A stretch of 64,000 bases of DNA from Gammaproteobacteria bacterium (GCA_021773795.1 JAJFJT010000012.1:124001-188000); one strand, 5' to 3'. Numbered from the stretch's first letter, positions 38,151 through 48,212 are shown. Made by a program: numbers and translations. Notes: generated by a model from the letters alone, not told the origin.

Positions 38151-38247
38151 TTGAGGCGAATATTGGGCATATTTAACGAAAATTAGCGGAAAAAAGAGCC
38201 AATATGGCGTTTCCGCAGCAGGTGTCCTACTTTCCGGACAGGCTCCT
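38085..38247 (-). mobile_element. Palindromic MITE-like element, copy B, overlapping the sufB start
   Basis: 163 bases with near-perfect inverted ends, aggagcctgtccggga (38085-38100) and tttccggacaggctcct (38231-38247). It matches the reverse complement of copy A (16352-16516) along its length. The sufB ATG (38150) and codons 1-22 lie inside it. Long self-complementarity suggests that the RNA folds into one large hairpin in the 5' region of the suf mRNA. Confidence 0.8.
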
Positions 38248-38297
38248 GAGCATGGGAATAAATATCTCGCCCTTTGGGAGCCGTGACTGAAGACTGA

Positions 38298-38330
38298 ATG
38301 CTAAAGTACCCGAGTAAAATGGTCAAGAAT
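38298..38330 (-). promoter_or_regulatory. suf promoter with IscR-like operator
   Basis: Reverse strand: TTGACC (38326-38321), 17-base spacer, TAGCAT (38303-38298), a good sigma-70 promoter. The spacer and -35 together read cttgaccattttactcgggta, closely like known IscR type 1 sites (TTGACC...TACTCGGGTA). Binding of Fe-S IscR here would block RNA polymerase, so the operon should be induced on cluster shortage. No iscR gene is in the operon. Confidence 0.65.
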
Positions 38331-38366
38331 TAATGAGCCCATAATTCAGCCAGGAAAAGGGCGCTA

Positions 38367-39977
38367 TTATGCCGCATCCAGGTCCAGGGCGGCAGCTAGC
38401 AGGCGGCGGGTGTAGGCCTCGCGGGGTTGGCTGAATATCTGCTCCGCAGAACCTTGCTCCACCACCTTGCCTTCATGCATAACGATGAGCTCATCACTGA
38501 GTGCGCGCACGACCTTGAGGTCGTGGCTGATGAACAGGTAGGCGAGGCTGTGGCGGGCCTGCAGTTCACGCAACAGATCGACGATCTGGGCCTGTACCGA
38601 GACATCCAGGGCCGAGGTGGGTTCGTCGAGGATCACCAGGCGGGGCTTAAGTATCATGGCGCGGGCTATGGCAACACGCTGGCGTTGGCCGCCGGAAAAT
38701 TCGTGTGGATAGCGTTCACGGCTGGCCGGATCCAGGCCCACCTCTTGCAGCGCCTGGATCACCAGTTCATCTCGCTCAAGGGCGTTAGCACCGATGCGGT
38801 GAACAAGCAGGCCTTCTTCGATGATCTGGCCTATGGACATACGTGGATTGAGGCTGCCGTAAGGGTCCTGAAAGACGATCTGCATCTCGCGGCGGAGTGG
38901 ACGCAGGGCGCGGGTGCGCAAATCCTGGATTTCCTGGCCCTGAAATTCAATATTGCCCTGGCTTTGTTCCAGTCGGAGCAAGGCAAGCCCCAAGGTGGTT
39001 TTGCCGGAACCACTTTCACCCACCACGCCCACGGTGTGGCCTTCGCGGATACGTACACTGATGTCATCTACCGCCTTCACATGACCAGTGACCCGGCGCA
39101 GTAAACCTGTCTTGAGGGGGAACCAGACCCGCAGATTTTCCGCACTAAGGATGACGGATGCATCCGCCGCTGCCGGCACTGGCGCACCCTTGGGCTCCGC
39201 CGTAAGCAAGGCTTGGGTATAGGGATGGGACGGATGAGCAAACAGGGTCTCCACCTCGCCGTTTTCCACCACCTCTCCAGCACGCATGACATAGACCCGT
39301 TGGGCCAGTTTGCGCACGATGGCGAGATCATGGGTAATCAACAGGATGGCCATGCCAAGGCGCTGGTTCAGCTCCCTGAGCAGCGCCAGGATTTGCGCCT
39401 GGATGGTAACGTCCAGCGCCGTGGTGGGTTCATCGGCGATGAGCAAATCGGGCTCGTTGGCGAGTGCCATGGCGATCATCACACGTTGCCGCTGGCCACC
39501 GGACAATTGATGAGGAAAGGCGCCCAGGCGTGTTTCCGCCTCTGCCAGACCCACCAGTTCCAGCAGCTCCACGATGCGCTTATGTGCGGCCTTTCCCTTT
39601 ATCCCACGGTGCAGGGCGAGAGATTCACCGATTTGTCGCTCGATGGTATGCAGTGGATTCAGGGAGCTCATGGGCTCCTGGAAGATCATGCTGATCTTGC
39701 TGCCGCGCAACTGGCGCAGCCGCTGTTGCGATGCACCAATGATCTCTTCATCGGCATAATGAATACTGCCCGATGGGTGGTGAGCCGGGGGGTAGGGCAA
39801 CAGTTGGGTCACCGACAGGGCAGTGACGGTTTTTCCAGAGCCACTTTCACCCACCAGGGCGACGATTTCGCCGCGCTCTATGTGCAGGGAGGCGCCTCGT
39901 ACCGCCTTGACCTCCTGTGCCCCGGAGCCAAAGGACACCGAGAGATTTTCGATCTCAAGCAAGCGTTGTTCAGACAT
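38367..39977 (-). CDS. yejF: Peptide ABC transporter ATP-binding protein, duplicated ATPase
   Basis: 536 residues with two ABC domains in one chain. First Walker [15 protein letters not shown] (about 38), signature [15 protein letters not shown]; second Walker [17 protein letters not shown] (about 318), signature [15 protein letters not shown]. This double layout is that of YejF, the ATPase of the YejABEF microcin C/peptide importer. It overlaps yejE by 8 bases. Confidence 0.94.
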   Translation of the reverse strand: MSEQRLLEIENLSVSFGSGAQEVKAVRGASLHIERGEIVALVGESGSGKTVTALSVTQLLPYPPAHHPSGSIHYADEEIIGASQQRLRQLRGSKISMIFQEPMSSLNPLHTIERQIGESLALHRGIKGKAAHKRIVELLELVGLAEAETRLGAFPHQLSGGQRQRVMIAMALANEPDLLIADEPTTALDVTIQAQILALLRELNQRLGMAILLITHDLAIVRKLAQRVYVMRAGEVVENGEVETLFAHPSHPYTQALLTAEPKGAPVPAAADASVILSAENLRVWFPLKTGLLRRVTGHVKAVDDISVRIREGHTVGVVGESGSGKTTLGLALLRLEQSQGNIEFQGQEIQDLRTRALRPLRREMQIVFQDPYGSLNPRMSIGQIIEEGLLVHRIGANALERDELVIQALQEVGLDPASRERYPHEFSGGQRQRVAIARAMILKPRLVILDEPTSALDVSVQAQIVDLLRELQARHSLAYLFISHDLKVVRALSDELIVMHEGKVVEQGSAEQIFSQPREAYTRRLLAAALDLDAA

Positions 39978-41013
39978 TCAGGGATTCCCCGCTTTTGCGT
40001 GGGTCAAAGGCATCGCGTGCCGCCTCGCCGATGAAGATCAGCAGGCTCAGGGTAAAGGCCAGCACACAGAAGGCGGTCACCCCGATCCACGGTGCGTGCA
40101 AATTGGCCTTGCCCTGGGCCAGCACCTCACCCAGTGAAGCTGAACCCGGGGGCAGGCCGAAACCGAGAAAGTCCAGCGAGGTGAGGGTGGTGATGGAGCC
40201 ATTAAGGATAAAGGGCATAAAGGTCAGGGTCGCCACCATGGCATTGGGCAGCAAGTGGCGAAACATGGTGGTCCATTGGTCAACGCCCAAGGCGCGGGCG
40301 GCGCGGACGTATTCTAAATTGCGCGCACGCAGGAACTCGGCACGCACCACGCCTACCAGCGTGGTCCAGCTAAACACCAGCAGCAGGCCCAGCAGCCACC
40401 AGAAATTGGGTTCTACTACGCTGGCCAGGATGATTAGCAAATAAAGCACTGGCAGCCCGGACCAGATTTCAATGAAACGCTGGAATAGCAGGTCGGTCCA
40501 GCCACCAAAATAGCCCTGCACGGCCCCGGCAATGACGCCGATGATGGAGCTGAGGATGGTTAGGGTGAGGCCAAAGAGCACCGAAATACGGAAGCCGTAG
40601 AGCACCCGCGCGAGGATATCCCGCCCCTGATCATCGGTACCGAGCCAGTTCTCTGCAGAGGGTGGGGCGGGAGCGGGAACCGGCAGATCGAGATTGATGG
40701 TGTCGTGGCGATAACGGATGAGAGGCCAAATCATCCAGCCCTTGGTGGTGATGAGTTCGTGTACATAAGGGTCGCGGTAATCAGCCTCGGTCTCGAATTC
40801 GCCACCGAAAACGGTCTCTGGATAGCTGTTAAGCACCGGTACATACAGCTCGTCCTCATAGCTCAGCAGCAGTGGCCGATCATTGGCGACGAATTCTGAA
40901 AACAGGCTGATGCCAAATAGTACGCAGAAGATCCACAGCGAGTAATAACCCCGCCGGTTACTGCAAAACAGATGCAGGCGGCGTTGATTAATGGGGCTAA
41001 GGGCTCGCTTCAA
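39970..41013 (-). CDS. yejE: Peptide ABC transporter permease YejE
   Basis: 347 residues, six membrane helices predicted. N-terminal NQRRLHLFCSNRRGYYSLWI and the NWLGTDDQGRDILARVLYGF stretch are typical of YejE; the coupling loop is YVRAARALGVDQWTTMFRHL. In other genomes yejE follows yejB directly; here yejB ends at 58914, so the operon is interrupted just upstream of this ATG. It must use another promoter or read-in from the island. Confidence 0.94.
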   Translation of the reverse strand: MKRALSPINQRRLHLFCSNRRGYYSLWIFCVLFGISLFSEFVANDRPLLLSYEDELYVPVLNSYPETVFGGEFETEADYRDPYVHELITTKGWMIWPLIRYRHDTINLDLPVPAPAPPSAENWLGTDDQGRDILARVLYGFRISVLFGLTLTILSSIIGVIAGAVQGYFGGWTDLLFQRFIEIWSGLPVLYLLIILASVVEPNFWWLLGLLLVFSWTTLVGVVRAEFLRARNLEYVRAARALGVDQWTTMFRHLLPNAMVATLTFMPFILNGSITTLTSLDFLGFGLPPGSASLGEVLAQGKANLHAPWIGVTAFCVLAFTLSLLIFIGEAARDAFDPRKSGESLNV

Positions 41014-41155
41014 AATAATTTTACCGTTCTGAGCACCGCTGCTTTCTGCAGCAGAGCGATGTTAAATCCAACACGGTCCTGAGTGGCAGGGCCGGCAGAT
41101 GGCGATAGGATAACGGCTTCAGCCCCTGACCGCGATGGGGTGGTAGGCTTGCTAT

Positions 41156-41171
41156 AAACAAACGTTTGTTT
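41156..41171. promoter_or_regulatory. Palindromic TetR-type operator
   Basis: AAACAAACGTTTGTTT is a perfect 16-base palindrome 42 bases before the tetR ATG. TetR/CecR regulators bind such sites, so the repressor probably controls its own operon (efflux genes downstream). Confidence 0.75.
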
Positions 41172-41212
41172 GAAACTGCGTTCTGGTGATTTGGAAGAGC
41201 AGAGAAAGGCCT

Positions 41213-41863
41213 ATGGCCAGACCATCGCTAAGCGCAACTAGAGACAGTGAATCGACCCGTGCCCGCCTGTTGGCAGTTGCTGCGGCCTGCTTTTCCGAGC
41301 ATGGCTACCGTGGTACTTCCGTGCGCGACATTACCGTGCGGGTGGGCTGCAATGTATCCGCCGTTACCTATCATTTCGGTGGCAAGAAAAAACTGTATCA
41401 GGCGGTTTTTGAGCAGCGTTTTGCGGAACTCACCGAAGGCCGCGTGGGTGCCATGAAGGCACTGCTGGATAAGGGCGAGGTGGATTTGGAACGGGTCATT
41501 ACGACTTTTTCCGAGGCCTTTCTGGAACCCTTGCGCGGTGGTGCCCATGGCCAGGAGAGCATGTTGTTGCTAATGCGTGAGATGGTGGATGCGCAGCTGC
41601 CGGCACCCCTGCTTCGTGAACGTTTATTTGGACCTACGTTGACGGCACTCATGGATGCGCTCAATCGTGCCTGTCCGGGGTTGCCATCCGAATCCATGGC
41701 CCTGTGTTGTCACTCACTCATATCCCAACTGGTGCACGTGTTGCATATGCAAGGTCTGGGCGAGCGTGCCCCAGCGGGGCCAGTACCTGGGCTCGCGGCT
41801 ACGGTTGCGCACATCACGCGTTTCACTGCCGCCGGGATACGCGCGTCTGGCGGGCCGTCATGA
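41213..41863 (+). CDS. TetR/AcrR family transcriptional regulator, CecR-like
   Basis: 216 residues. The HTH is TSVRDITVRVGCNVSAVTYH (about 36-56) and HFGGKKKLYQAVFEQRF follows, as in TetR proteins; the C-terminal part (RGGAHGQESMLLLMREM) resembles the DUF1956/CecR ligand domain. ATG 41213 follows AGAGAAAGG. The TGA overlaps the start of the outer-membrane gene, so the regulator heads the efflux operon. Confidence 0.92.
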   Translation: MARPSLSATRDSESTRARLLAVAAACFSEHGYRGTSVRDITVRVGCNVSAVTYHFGGKKKLYQAVFEQRFAELTEGRVGAMKALLDKGEVDLERVITTFSEAFLEPLRGGAHGQESMLLLMREMVDAQLPAPLLRERLFGPTLTALMDALNRACPGLPSESMALCCHSLISQLVHVLHMQGLGERAPAGPVPGLAATVAHITRFTAAGIRASGGPS

Positions 41864-43290
41864 AGGGCTTGCTTGCTGTGGTGATGCTGCTGATGAGCGG
41901 TTGTAGCAATTTACTCCCATTACAGAGTGAGCTAGCGCAAAGCGGGCTCAAAATTCCGTCACAGTGGTCCCAGCAAAAGGTGCTGTCCTCGGTACCGCAG
42001 CCCTGGCTTGCCGATTTTGAGGCGCCATTGCTCGAAGCGCTGATTCGGGAGGCGGTGGATACAAACTTTGACCTTCAGAGTGCGGCAGCGCGCCTGCGCA
42101 TGGCGCGGGCACAGGCCGACATTGTGGCTGCTGACCAAGGTTTGCAACTGGGCGCTACCGGGGCTGCCAGCCGCCGTGGTGCACCAACGGGCAGGGGACG
42201 GCTGACTGAAAACAGTTTTGATGCGTCGCTGAGTGCTGTCTGGGAGACTGATATCTGGGGAACCCTGGCACATCGCACCCGAGCCGCGGTGCTGGACGCC
42301 CGGGCCAGTGAGAAGAATTTGGCGGCGGCGCGGTTATCCCTGGCCGCCAATGTGGCCAGGGCGTGGTTCGATGCGGTAGAGAGCCGTCAGCAGGTAGAAC
42401 TGGCCCGTCACACGGCGCAGAATTTCAGTGAAAATCTGCGCATAGTCGAACAGGCCTATCGCCGCGGCTTGGGCAGCGCCCTGGATGTACGTCTCGAACG
42501 TGCCAATGTCGCTGGTGCACAAGCACAGTTGGCGGCGCGCCAGGTGAGCGATGACGCAACCCTGAGGGTCCTCGAAGTCCTGTTGGGTCGCTACCCGCGA
42601 GCAGAGCTGGAATTGGTCGTGCAATTGCCGGCACTCAAGCGTCGGGTGCCCGCGGGTCTGCCGGCGGAAATTCTTCAGCGCAGGCCTGATATTCGGGCCG
42701 CGGCGTTCCGGCTCGCCGCCAGCGACGAGCGTTTTAATGCAGCACGCAAGAACCGTCTGCCTGATATTTCCTTAAGTGGCGCAGGCGGCCTCAGCAGCAA
42801 TGAGCTGCGTAGTCTGCTCGATTTCAATTCCCTGCTATGGAATATCGCAGCCAACCTCACTGCCCCGATATTTCAGGGAGGACGGTTGAGTGCTGCCCGG
42901 GAGCTGGCGCGTTCCGAAAGTGGCGCGGCACTCAACGATTATGCCCAAGTGGTGCTGGTTGCTTTCCGTGAAGTGGAGACGGCGTTGGCCGCCGAGGATC
43001 TGCTGGATGGACAGGAGCAGGCCTTGCATAACGAAGCTAGGGAGCTGGATGCAGCGGTGGAGTTGGCCCTCAAGCGGTATCGCAGTGGCCTCATTGATCT
43101 GATCACCTGGCTGGAGGCGCGCCGACGTGCCTTTCAGGCCCACAGCGCTTTACTGGCGATACAGAACCAAAGATTGCAGAACCGCGTTGCCCTCTATCTG
43201 GCGCTTGGCGGTGAATTTACTCCGGCCAACGATATGGCCACCCACATGCAGACCGCCAAACCATCGCTCCATCCCGGTAAACAACCATGA
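41860..43290 (+). CDS. Outer-membrane efflux channel, NodT family lipoprotein
   Basis: 476 residues from ATG 41860. Lipoprotein signal MKGLLAVVMLLMSGCSN (Cys15), then two OEP repeats with the TolC-like helical hairpins; conserved pieces include SFDASLSAVWETDIWG, YRRGLGSALDVRLERANVAG, LQRRPDIRAAAFRLAAS and APIFQGGRLSAARELA. TolC-type exit duct for the RND pump. Overlaps its neighbours by 4 bases on both sides. Confidence 0.93.
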   Translation: MKGLLAVVMLLMSGCSNLLPLQSELAQSGLKIPSQWSQQKVLSSVPQPWLADFEAPLLEALIREAVDTNFDLQSAAARLRMARAQADIVAADQGLQLGATGAASRRGAPTGRGRLTENSFDASLSAVWETDIWGTLAHRTRAAVLDARASEKNLAAARLSLAANVARAWFDAVESRQQVELARHTAQNFSENLRIVEQAYRRGLGSALDVRLERANVAGAQAQLAARQVSDDATLRVLEVLLGRYPRAELELVVQLPALKRRVPAGLPAEILQRRPDIRAAAFRLAASDERFNAARKNRLPDISLSGAGGLSSNELRSLLDFNSLLWNIAANLTAPIFQGGRLSAARELARSESGAALNDYAQVVLVAFREVETALAAEDLLDGQEQALHNEARELDAAVELALKRYRSGLIDLITWLEARRRAFQAHSALLAIQNQRLQNRVALYLALGGEFTPANDMATHMQTAKPSLHPGKQP

Positions 43291-44480
43291 AAAAACTATT
43301 CAAAGCTCTGTTGCCCGTGCTGGTACTGGTGACCGCCGGCACCATTGCCGCCTATAGCGTATCCAATCGGGAAACGCCGACGCGGCGAGTGGTGTGGCCA
43401 GTGCTCCCGACGGTGGATGTGATGTTGCTGGCACGCAGTGATTATCCGTTGCGGTTACAGACTCGGGGCACGGTGCGTGCCCGTACCGAAAGCACCCTGA
43501 TTCCCGAAATATCCGGCACCGTGGTACGCATCTCTCCACAGCTGCGCGCGGGCGAGTTTTTTGAGGCCGGCGATGTACTGCTGGAAATCGATCCGCGGGA
43601 CTATCGCGCCGAGGTGATGGTGGCCGAGGCCAACCTGGAACAGGCCCGCGCCGCTGAAGTGGAGGAGCAGGCCCGCGCGGCCCAGGCGGCGGCAGAGTGG
43701 CAGGGTCTTGGCGAAGCTGCCGAGCCGGATCCGCTGGTGTTACGCAAGCCACAACTTGCCAGCGCCCGGGCATTGATTAAATCCGCCGAGGCCCGGCTGT
43801 TGCGGGCGCGTCTGAGTCTTGAACGGACGGTCATTCGTGCGCCCTATGCTGGCCGAGTGCTGGAGCAGGGTGTCGATGTGGCCCAGTACGTAGCACCAGG
43901 TACGGTGTTGGCGCGGATATATGCGGTGGATTATGCCGAGATTCGCTTGCCGCTGAGTAACCGCCAGCTTGAATTTGTCGATCTGCCTGAGCGTTATCGC
44001 GGTAACGGAGCGGGGGTAGAGACCGCGCCGCAACCCAGGGTTTGGCTGAGTGCACGCATTGGCAGCAAAACCCATACTTGGGCTGGCCGGGTGGTACGCA
44101 CCGAGGGGGCTATCGATACCCAGAGCCGCCAGCTCTTCGTGGTGGCTCAGGTGGATGACCCCTATGGCAAGGGACCTGTCGGGCGGCCACCGCTCAAGTT
44201 GGGGCAGTTTGTAGAAGCCGCTATCGAGGGGCGGGAGTTCAAGCAGGTATTTGTTATTCCTCGGGCAGCGCTGCGTGCCGGTGGCCGGCTGCTATTGGCG
44301 GATGCGGATGATCGCATTCAGAGCCGAATGGTGAAGGTCCTTTGGCAGGATGCAGAAAACGTCGTGGTGGGCGACGGTCTGGCCGAGGGAGAACGCCTGG
44401 TACTGACGGCGCTCGGTGGTGGTATGGAAGGGGTCAAGGTGCGCCCCAACAACCGTGCGGCAGCGGGTGACAGGCCATGA
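43287..44480 (+). CDS. RND efflux periplasmic adaptor (HlyD/MFP family)
   Basis: 397 residues. N-terminal membrane anchor (LLPVLVLVTAGTIAAYSV), lipoyl half motifs (TRGTVRARTESTLIPEISG and TVIRAPYAGRVLEQGVDV), a coiled-coil hairpin (about 115-190), and a beta-barrel domain. It joins the outer-membrane channel to the pump. ATGA overlaps on both sides. Confidence 0.93.
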   Translation: MKKLFKALLPVLVLVTAGTIAAYSVSNRETPTRRVVWPVLPTVDVMLLARSDYPLRLQTRGTVRARTESTLIPEISGTVVRISPQLRAGEFFEAGDVLLEIDPRDYRAEVMVAEANLEQARAAEVEEQARAAQAAAEWQGLGEAAEPDPLVLRKPQLASARALIKSAEARLLRARLSLERTVIRAPYAGRVLEQGVDVAQYVAPGTVLARIYAVDYAEIRLPLSNRQLEFVDLPERYRGNGAGVETAPQPRVWLSARIGSKTHTWAGRVVRTEGAIDTQSRQLFVVAQVDDPYGKGPVGRPPLKLGQFVEAAIEGREFKQVFVIPRAALRAGGRLLLADADDRIQSRMVKVLWQDAENVVVGDGLAEGERLVLTALGGGMEGVKVRPNNRAAAGDRP

Positions 44481-47400
44481 TTGCCTGGTTTGCCCGCAAC
44501 GGTGTAGCGGCCAATTTGTTGATGGCGGTGATCGTGCTGGTTGGGCTGTATTCACTGACCTTGCGTACCCCGCTGGAGGTATTCCCGGAATTTGAACTCG
44601 ATATCGTCAATATCAAGATCCCCTTCCGGGGCGCAACGCCGACGGATGTGGAGGAGGGAGTGGTGTTGCGGGTCGAGGAAGCAGTTTACGACCTCCAGGG
44701 CATCAAGGAATTGCGCACCGAGGCCGCCGAGGGTTTTGCCAGTATCACTATCGAGGTGGAAAAGGGGGGTTCACCACGCAACCTGCTGGATGATGTCAAA
44801 AATCGTGTCGATGCCATCAGTACCTTTCCGGCGGAGACCGAGCGCCCCATTTATAGTGTGGCCACCCGTCGGCGGGAGGTGATCAGCGTGGTCGTCTCCG
44901 GGGATCTGCCCGAGCTGGAATTGCGCCAGTATGGTGAACGGGTGCGTGACGACATCTCGGCGATTCCCGGTATTACCCAGGTGGCTCTGGAGGCGGTGCG
45001 CCCCTACGAGATTGCCATTGAGCTGGCCGAGAATACGCTCCACACCCACGGTCTCAGCTTTGAAATCGTGGCGGATGCGGTGCGTCGTGCCTCCCTTGAC
45101 CTCTCGGCCGGCAGCATCAAGACTCGTGGCGGCGAGATCCTGCTGCGTACCAAGGAACAGGCCTATGTGGCCACGGATTATGCCGATATCGTGGTGCTCA
45201 CTCGTGATGATGGCACCCGCCTGACCCTGGGCGATATCGCCGAGATTCGTGACGACTTCGAGGAAAACCCCATCCAGGTGCGTTTCAATGGCAAACCGGG
45301 GGTCATGATCGAGGTCTATCGGGTCGGCGATCAAAATGCCATTGAACTGGCTAATAAGGTCAAGGACTACGTCGCGAGCGCTAGCACTCGCTTCCCGCCC
45401 GGGGTGAGTTTGAGCTACTGGCGGGACCGTTCCCGCATCGTTAAATCCCGCCTTAATACCCTGCTGAGAAGCGCTGCCCAGGGCGGCTTATTGATCTTTC
45501 TTTTGTTGGCAATATTTCTGCGTTTTTCCGTGGCGCTGTGGGTGTGTATCGGTATCCCCGTGGCCTTTACCGGGGCACTCGCCTTTTTGCCGATGCTGGG
45601 AATCACCATCAATATCGTCAGCCTGTTCGCCTTCATTCTGGTGCTGGGTGTGGTGGTGGATGACGCCATCGTGACCGGTGAAAACATCTATACCCACCTC
45701 AAACGTGGCGAGCCCGGCAGCGACGCGGTGGTGCGCGGTACCCTGGAAGTGGCACGTCCGGTGACCTTTGGGGTGCTAACCACAGTGGCGGCCTTCCTGC
45801 CTCTGCTGATGATTGAAGGGATACGCGGCAAGATCTTTGCACAGATTCCGATGATTGTGATTCCGGTATTGCTGTTCTCACTGGTGGAATCCAAGTTGAT
45901 CCTGCCGGCACACCTTTCCCATCTGAACGTGTGGCGTAAGGAGAATCGTTTCACCCTGGCCCAGCAGCGCATAGCCCATGGCCTTGAGCAGGCCATTATC
46001 CGTTTCTATCAGCCGCTACTCGCGGCCACCCTGAGGCAACGGTATTTCAGCCTTTCCCTATTTCTAGCGGTGTTTATCATTGTTGGCGGCTTGATCGTCA
46101 GCAATTCTATCCATTTCGTATTTTTTCCACGGGTACAGAGCGAAACCGCGCGGGCAACTCTGGTGCTGCCGGCGGGCACCCCTTTTGAAGTCACCCGGCG
46201 ACAGGTGGCGCGGATTGCCCGTGCCGCTGAGGCCATCCGCGACAAATACGTGGACCCGGCCAGTGGCCAGAGCGTGGTCAAGGATATTCTGGCGCTCAGC
46301 GGATCGGCCGGCGGGACTGGTACCGGGGTCTCCCATATCGGTCGCGTCCGTTTCGAAATCGTCTCACCCGAGCAGCGTACCGTGGCGGTTACCAGCCGTG
46401 AACTCGTGCGCGAATGGCGCGAGGCCATAGGCATCATTCCCGGTGCTGAATCGCTGACCTTCCGGGCCGAGATCGGGCGGGGTGGTGCACCGCTGGATGT
46501 GCAGCTCTCGGGCAATAATTTTGCTCAACTGGCGGCCATGGCGGAGGAGCTAAAGGGTCGGCTGCGGGAATACCCGGGAGTCTTCGACGTGGAGGATAGT
46601 TTTGAGGAGGGTAAGGAGGAGGTGCAGCTCGCCATCCGGCCTGAGGCGGAACTGCTGGGGCTCAGTGCCTCTCACCTTGCACGCCAGGTGCGACAAGCCT
46701 TCTTTGGAGAGGAGGCGCAGCGGATCCAGCGCGGTCGTGACGATGTGCGGGTGATGGTGCGCTATCCCCGTAATGAGCGTCATTCCCTGGCCGATTTGGA
46801 ATCCATGCGTATTCGTACCCCGGAGGGTGCCGAGGTGCCCTTTACCGAAGTAGCGAGTGCCAGTATTGGCCGCAGTTATGCGCGCATCAAACGGCTTGAC
46901 CGCAGGCGGGTGGTGGACGTGACTGCGGATGTGAACAAGGAAAGTGCAAACATAGAGGCAATCAAGACCGACCTGCTGGACTATCTCGCCAGCATTGAGA
47001 GCCGCTACCCGGATGTGCGCTACGGCCTGGAAGGCGAGGCGCGGGAACAGCGGGAAACCTTTCGCAGCCTGGGTTTGGGGCTCGGTTTTGTGCTCTTTAT
47101 CATCTATGGATTGCTGGCGATTCCGTTCAAGTCCTACCTGCAGCCCTTCATCGTGATGTCGGTGATCCCCTTCGGTGCAGCGGGTGCGGTGCTCGGCCAC
47201 ATGCTGCTCGGCATGAGTCTTAGCGTCATGAGCCTGATGGGAATGCTAGCGCTCACCGGGGTGGTGGTGAACGACAGCTTGGTACTGGTGGATTACATCA
47301 ATCGCCAGCGGGCGCAAGGGATATCTACAGGGGATGCGGTGCGCAGCGCCGGAGTCGCCCGCTTCCGCGCCGTGGTGCTAACTTCGCTCACTACTTTTGT

Positions 47401-47590
47401 CGGCCTGACCCCGCTAATTTTCGAGAAATCTACCCAGGCACAATTCCTGATTCCCATGGCGGTATCGCTGGGGTTCGGCGTACTCTTCGCCACCTTCATC
47501 ACCCTGCTACTGGTACCGATTAATTATCTGATTCTTGAGGATCTGACACGGCCTTTTCGCGCTGTGCGCAAGGCGGCTGAATCGGCCTGA
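44477..47590 (+). CDS. RND efflux pump permease (AcrB/MexB-like superfamily)
   Basis: 1037 residues with the RND layout: first helix (GVAANLLMAVIVLVGLYSL), large periplasmic loop, helices 2-6, second loop, helices 8-12. TM4 carries the proton-relay Asp pair in GVVVDDAIVTGENIYTHL (about residue 400). Start MIAWFARNGVAANLLMAVI is typical of the branch that includes efflux pumps of unknown substrate. Last gene of the operon; substrates cannot be inferred. Confidence 0.94.
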   Translation: MIAWFARNGVAANLLMAVIVLVGLYSLTLRTPLEVFPEFELDIVNIKIPFRGATPTDVEEGVVLRVEEAVYDLQGIKELRTEAAEGFASITIEVEKGGSPRNLLDDVKNRVDAISTFPAETERPIYSVATRRREVISVVVSGDLPELELRQYGERVRDDISAIPGITQVALEAVRPYEIAIELAENTLHTHGLSFEIVADAVRRASLDLSAGSIKTRGGEILLRTKEQAYVATDYADIVVLTRDDGTRLTLGDIAEIRDDFEENPIQVRFNGKPGVMIEVYRVGDQNAIELANKVKDYVASASTRFPPGVSLSYWRDRSRIVKSRLNTLLRSAAQGGLLIFLLLAIFLRFSVALWVCIGIPVAFTGALAFLPMLGITINIVSLFAFILVLGVVVDDAIVTGENIYTHLKRGEPGSDAVVRGTLEVARPVTFGVLTTVAAFLPLLMIEGIRGKIFAQIPMIVIPVLLFSLVESKLILPAHLSHLNVWRKENRFTLAQQRIAHGLEQAIIRFYQPLLAATLRQRYFSLSLFLAVFIIVGGLIVSNSIHFVFFPRVQSETARATLVLPAGTPFEVTRRQVARIARAAEAIRDKYVDPASGQSVVKDILALSGSAGGTGTGVSHIGRVRFEIVSPEQRTVAVTSRELVREWREAIGIIPGAESLTFRAEIGRGGAPLDVQLSGNNFAQLAAMAEELKGRLREYPGVFDVEDSFEEGKEEVQLAIRPEAELLGLSASHLARQVRQAFFGEEAQRIQRGRDDVRVMVRYPRNERHSLADLESMRIRTPEGAEVPFTEVASASIGRSYARIKRLDRRRVVDVTADVNKESANIEAIKTDLLDYLASIESRYPDVRYGLEGEAREQRETFRSLGLGLGFVLFIIYGLLAIPFKSYLQPFIVMSVIPFGAAGAVLGHMLLGMSLSVMSLMGMLALTGVVVNDSLVLVDYINRQRAQGISTGDAVRSAGVARFRAVVLTSLTTFVGLTPLIFEKSTQAQFLIPMAVSLGFGVLFATFITLLLVPINYLILEDLTRPFRAVRKAAESA

Positions 47591-47649
47591 GCTGATCTTT
47601 GCTGCCTGTCGGGTTGTATTCCGTAACGTAACGCGATACATTTTGTCTG

Positions 47650-47928
47650 ATGATAAAGAGCTTTCGGCACAAGGGAATCAAAAGGTTTTATGCCACCGGT
47701 TCAATGTCTGGAATCCAGTCTACTCATGCGTCCAGATTGGCACGCCAATTAGCGCGATTGAATTGGGCAACGACTCCGGCCGATATGAATGTTCCCGGCT
47801 GGAAACTACACTCATTAAAAGGCCGGCTTGCAGGCCAATGGGCGGTATCAGTCAATGGTAACTGGCGCCTGATCTTCAGGCTCAGAAACGGTGATGCGTT
47901 CAACGTTGATTATGACGATTATCACTGA
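47650..47928 (+). CDS. higB: HigB-type toxin (RelE superfamily mRNA interferase)
   Basis: 92 residues. Start [18 protein letters not shown], then [13 protein letters not shown], the [20 protein letters not shown] segment and [20 protein letters not shown] end, all as in HigB toxins that cleave mRNA on the ribosome. It is followed 11 bases later by its antitoxin, the toxin-first order of higBA. Confidence 0.93.
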   Translation: MIKSFRHKGIKRFYATGSMSGIQSTHASRLARQLARLNWATTPADMNVPGWKLHSLKGRLAGQWAVSVNGNWRLIFRLRNGDAFNVDYDDYH

Positions 47929-47939
47929 GGAAAAATGAA

Positions 47940-48212
47940 ATGAATCATATGTTTAATCCACCACATCCCGGTGAAACGCTACGGGAAGATGTGCTGCCTG
48001 AAATGGGCCTGACGATTACCGAGGCGGCCAAACAACTGGGCGTTAGTCGTGTCGCTTTATCCCGGGTATTGAATGGTCATGCAGCCATATCTCCTGAAAT
48101 GGCATTACGAGTGGAGGCATGGCTCGGTGTGGAAAACGGCGGTAGTGCTGATGTCTGGCTTGGTCAGCAGATGACCTATGATTTATGGCGGGCCAGGCAG
48201 AGAGTGGCTTGA
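47940..48212 (+). CDS. higA: HigA-type antitoxin, XRE family
   Basis: 90 residues with an HTH ([20 protein letters not shown], about 27-47) and the family start [16 protein letters not shown]. The C-terminal YDLWRARQR ends as in HigA. ATG 47940 has TGAGGA upstream. It neutralises HigB and represses the pair. Confidence 0.93.
   Translation: MNHMFNPPHPGETLREDVLPEMGLTITEAAKQLGVSRVALSRVLNGHAAISPEMALRVEAWLGVENGGSADVWLGQQMTYDLWRARQRVA

Noticed and set aside
47591-47649. Promoter for higBA
   Set aside because: No convincing -35/-10 pair could be fixed; left unannotated.
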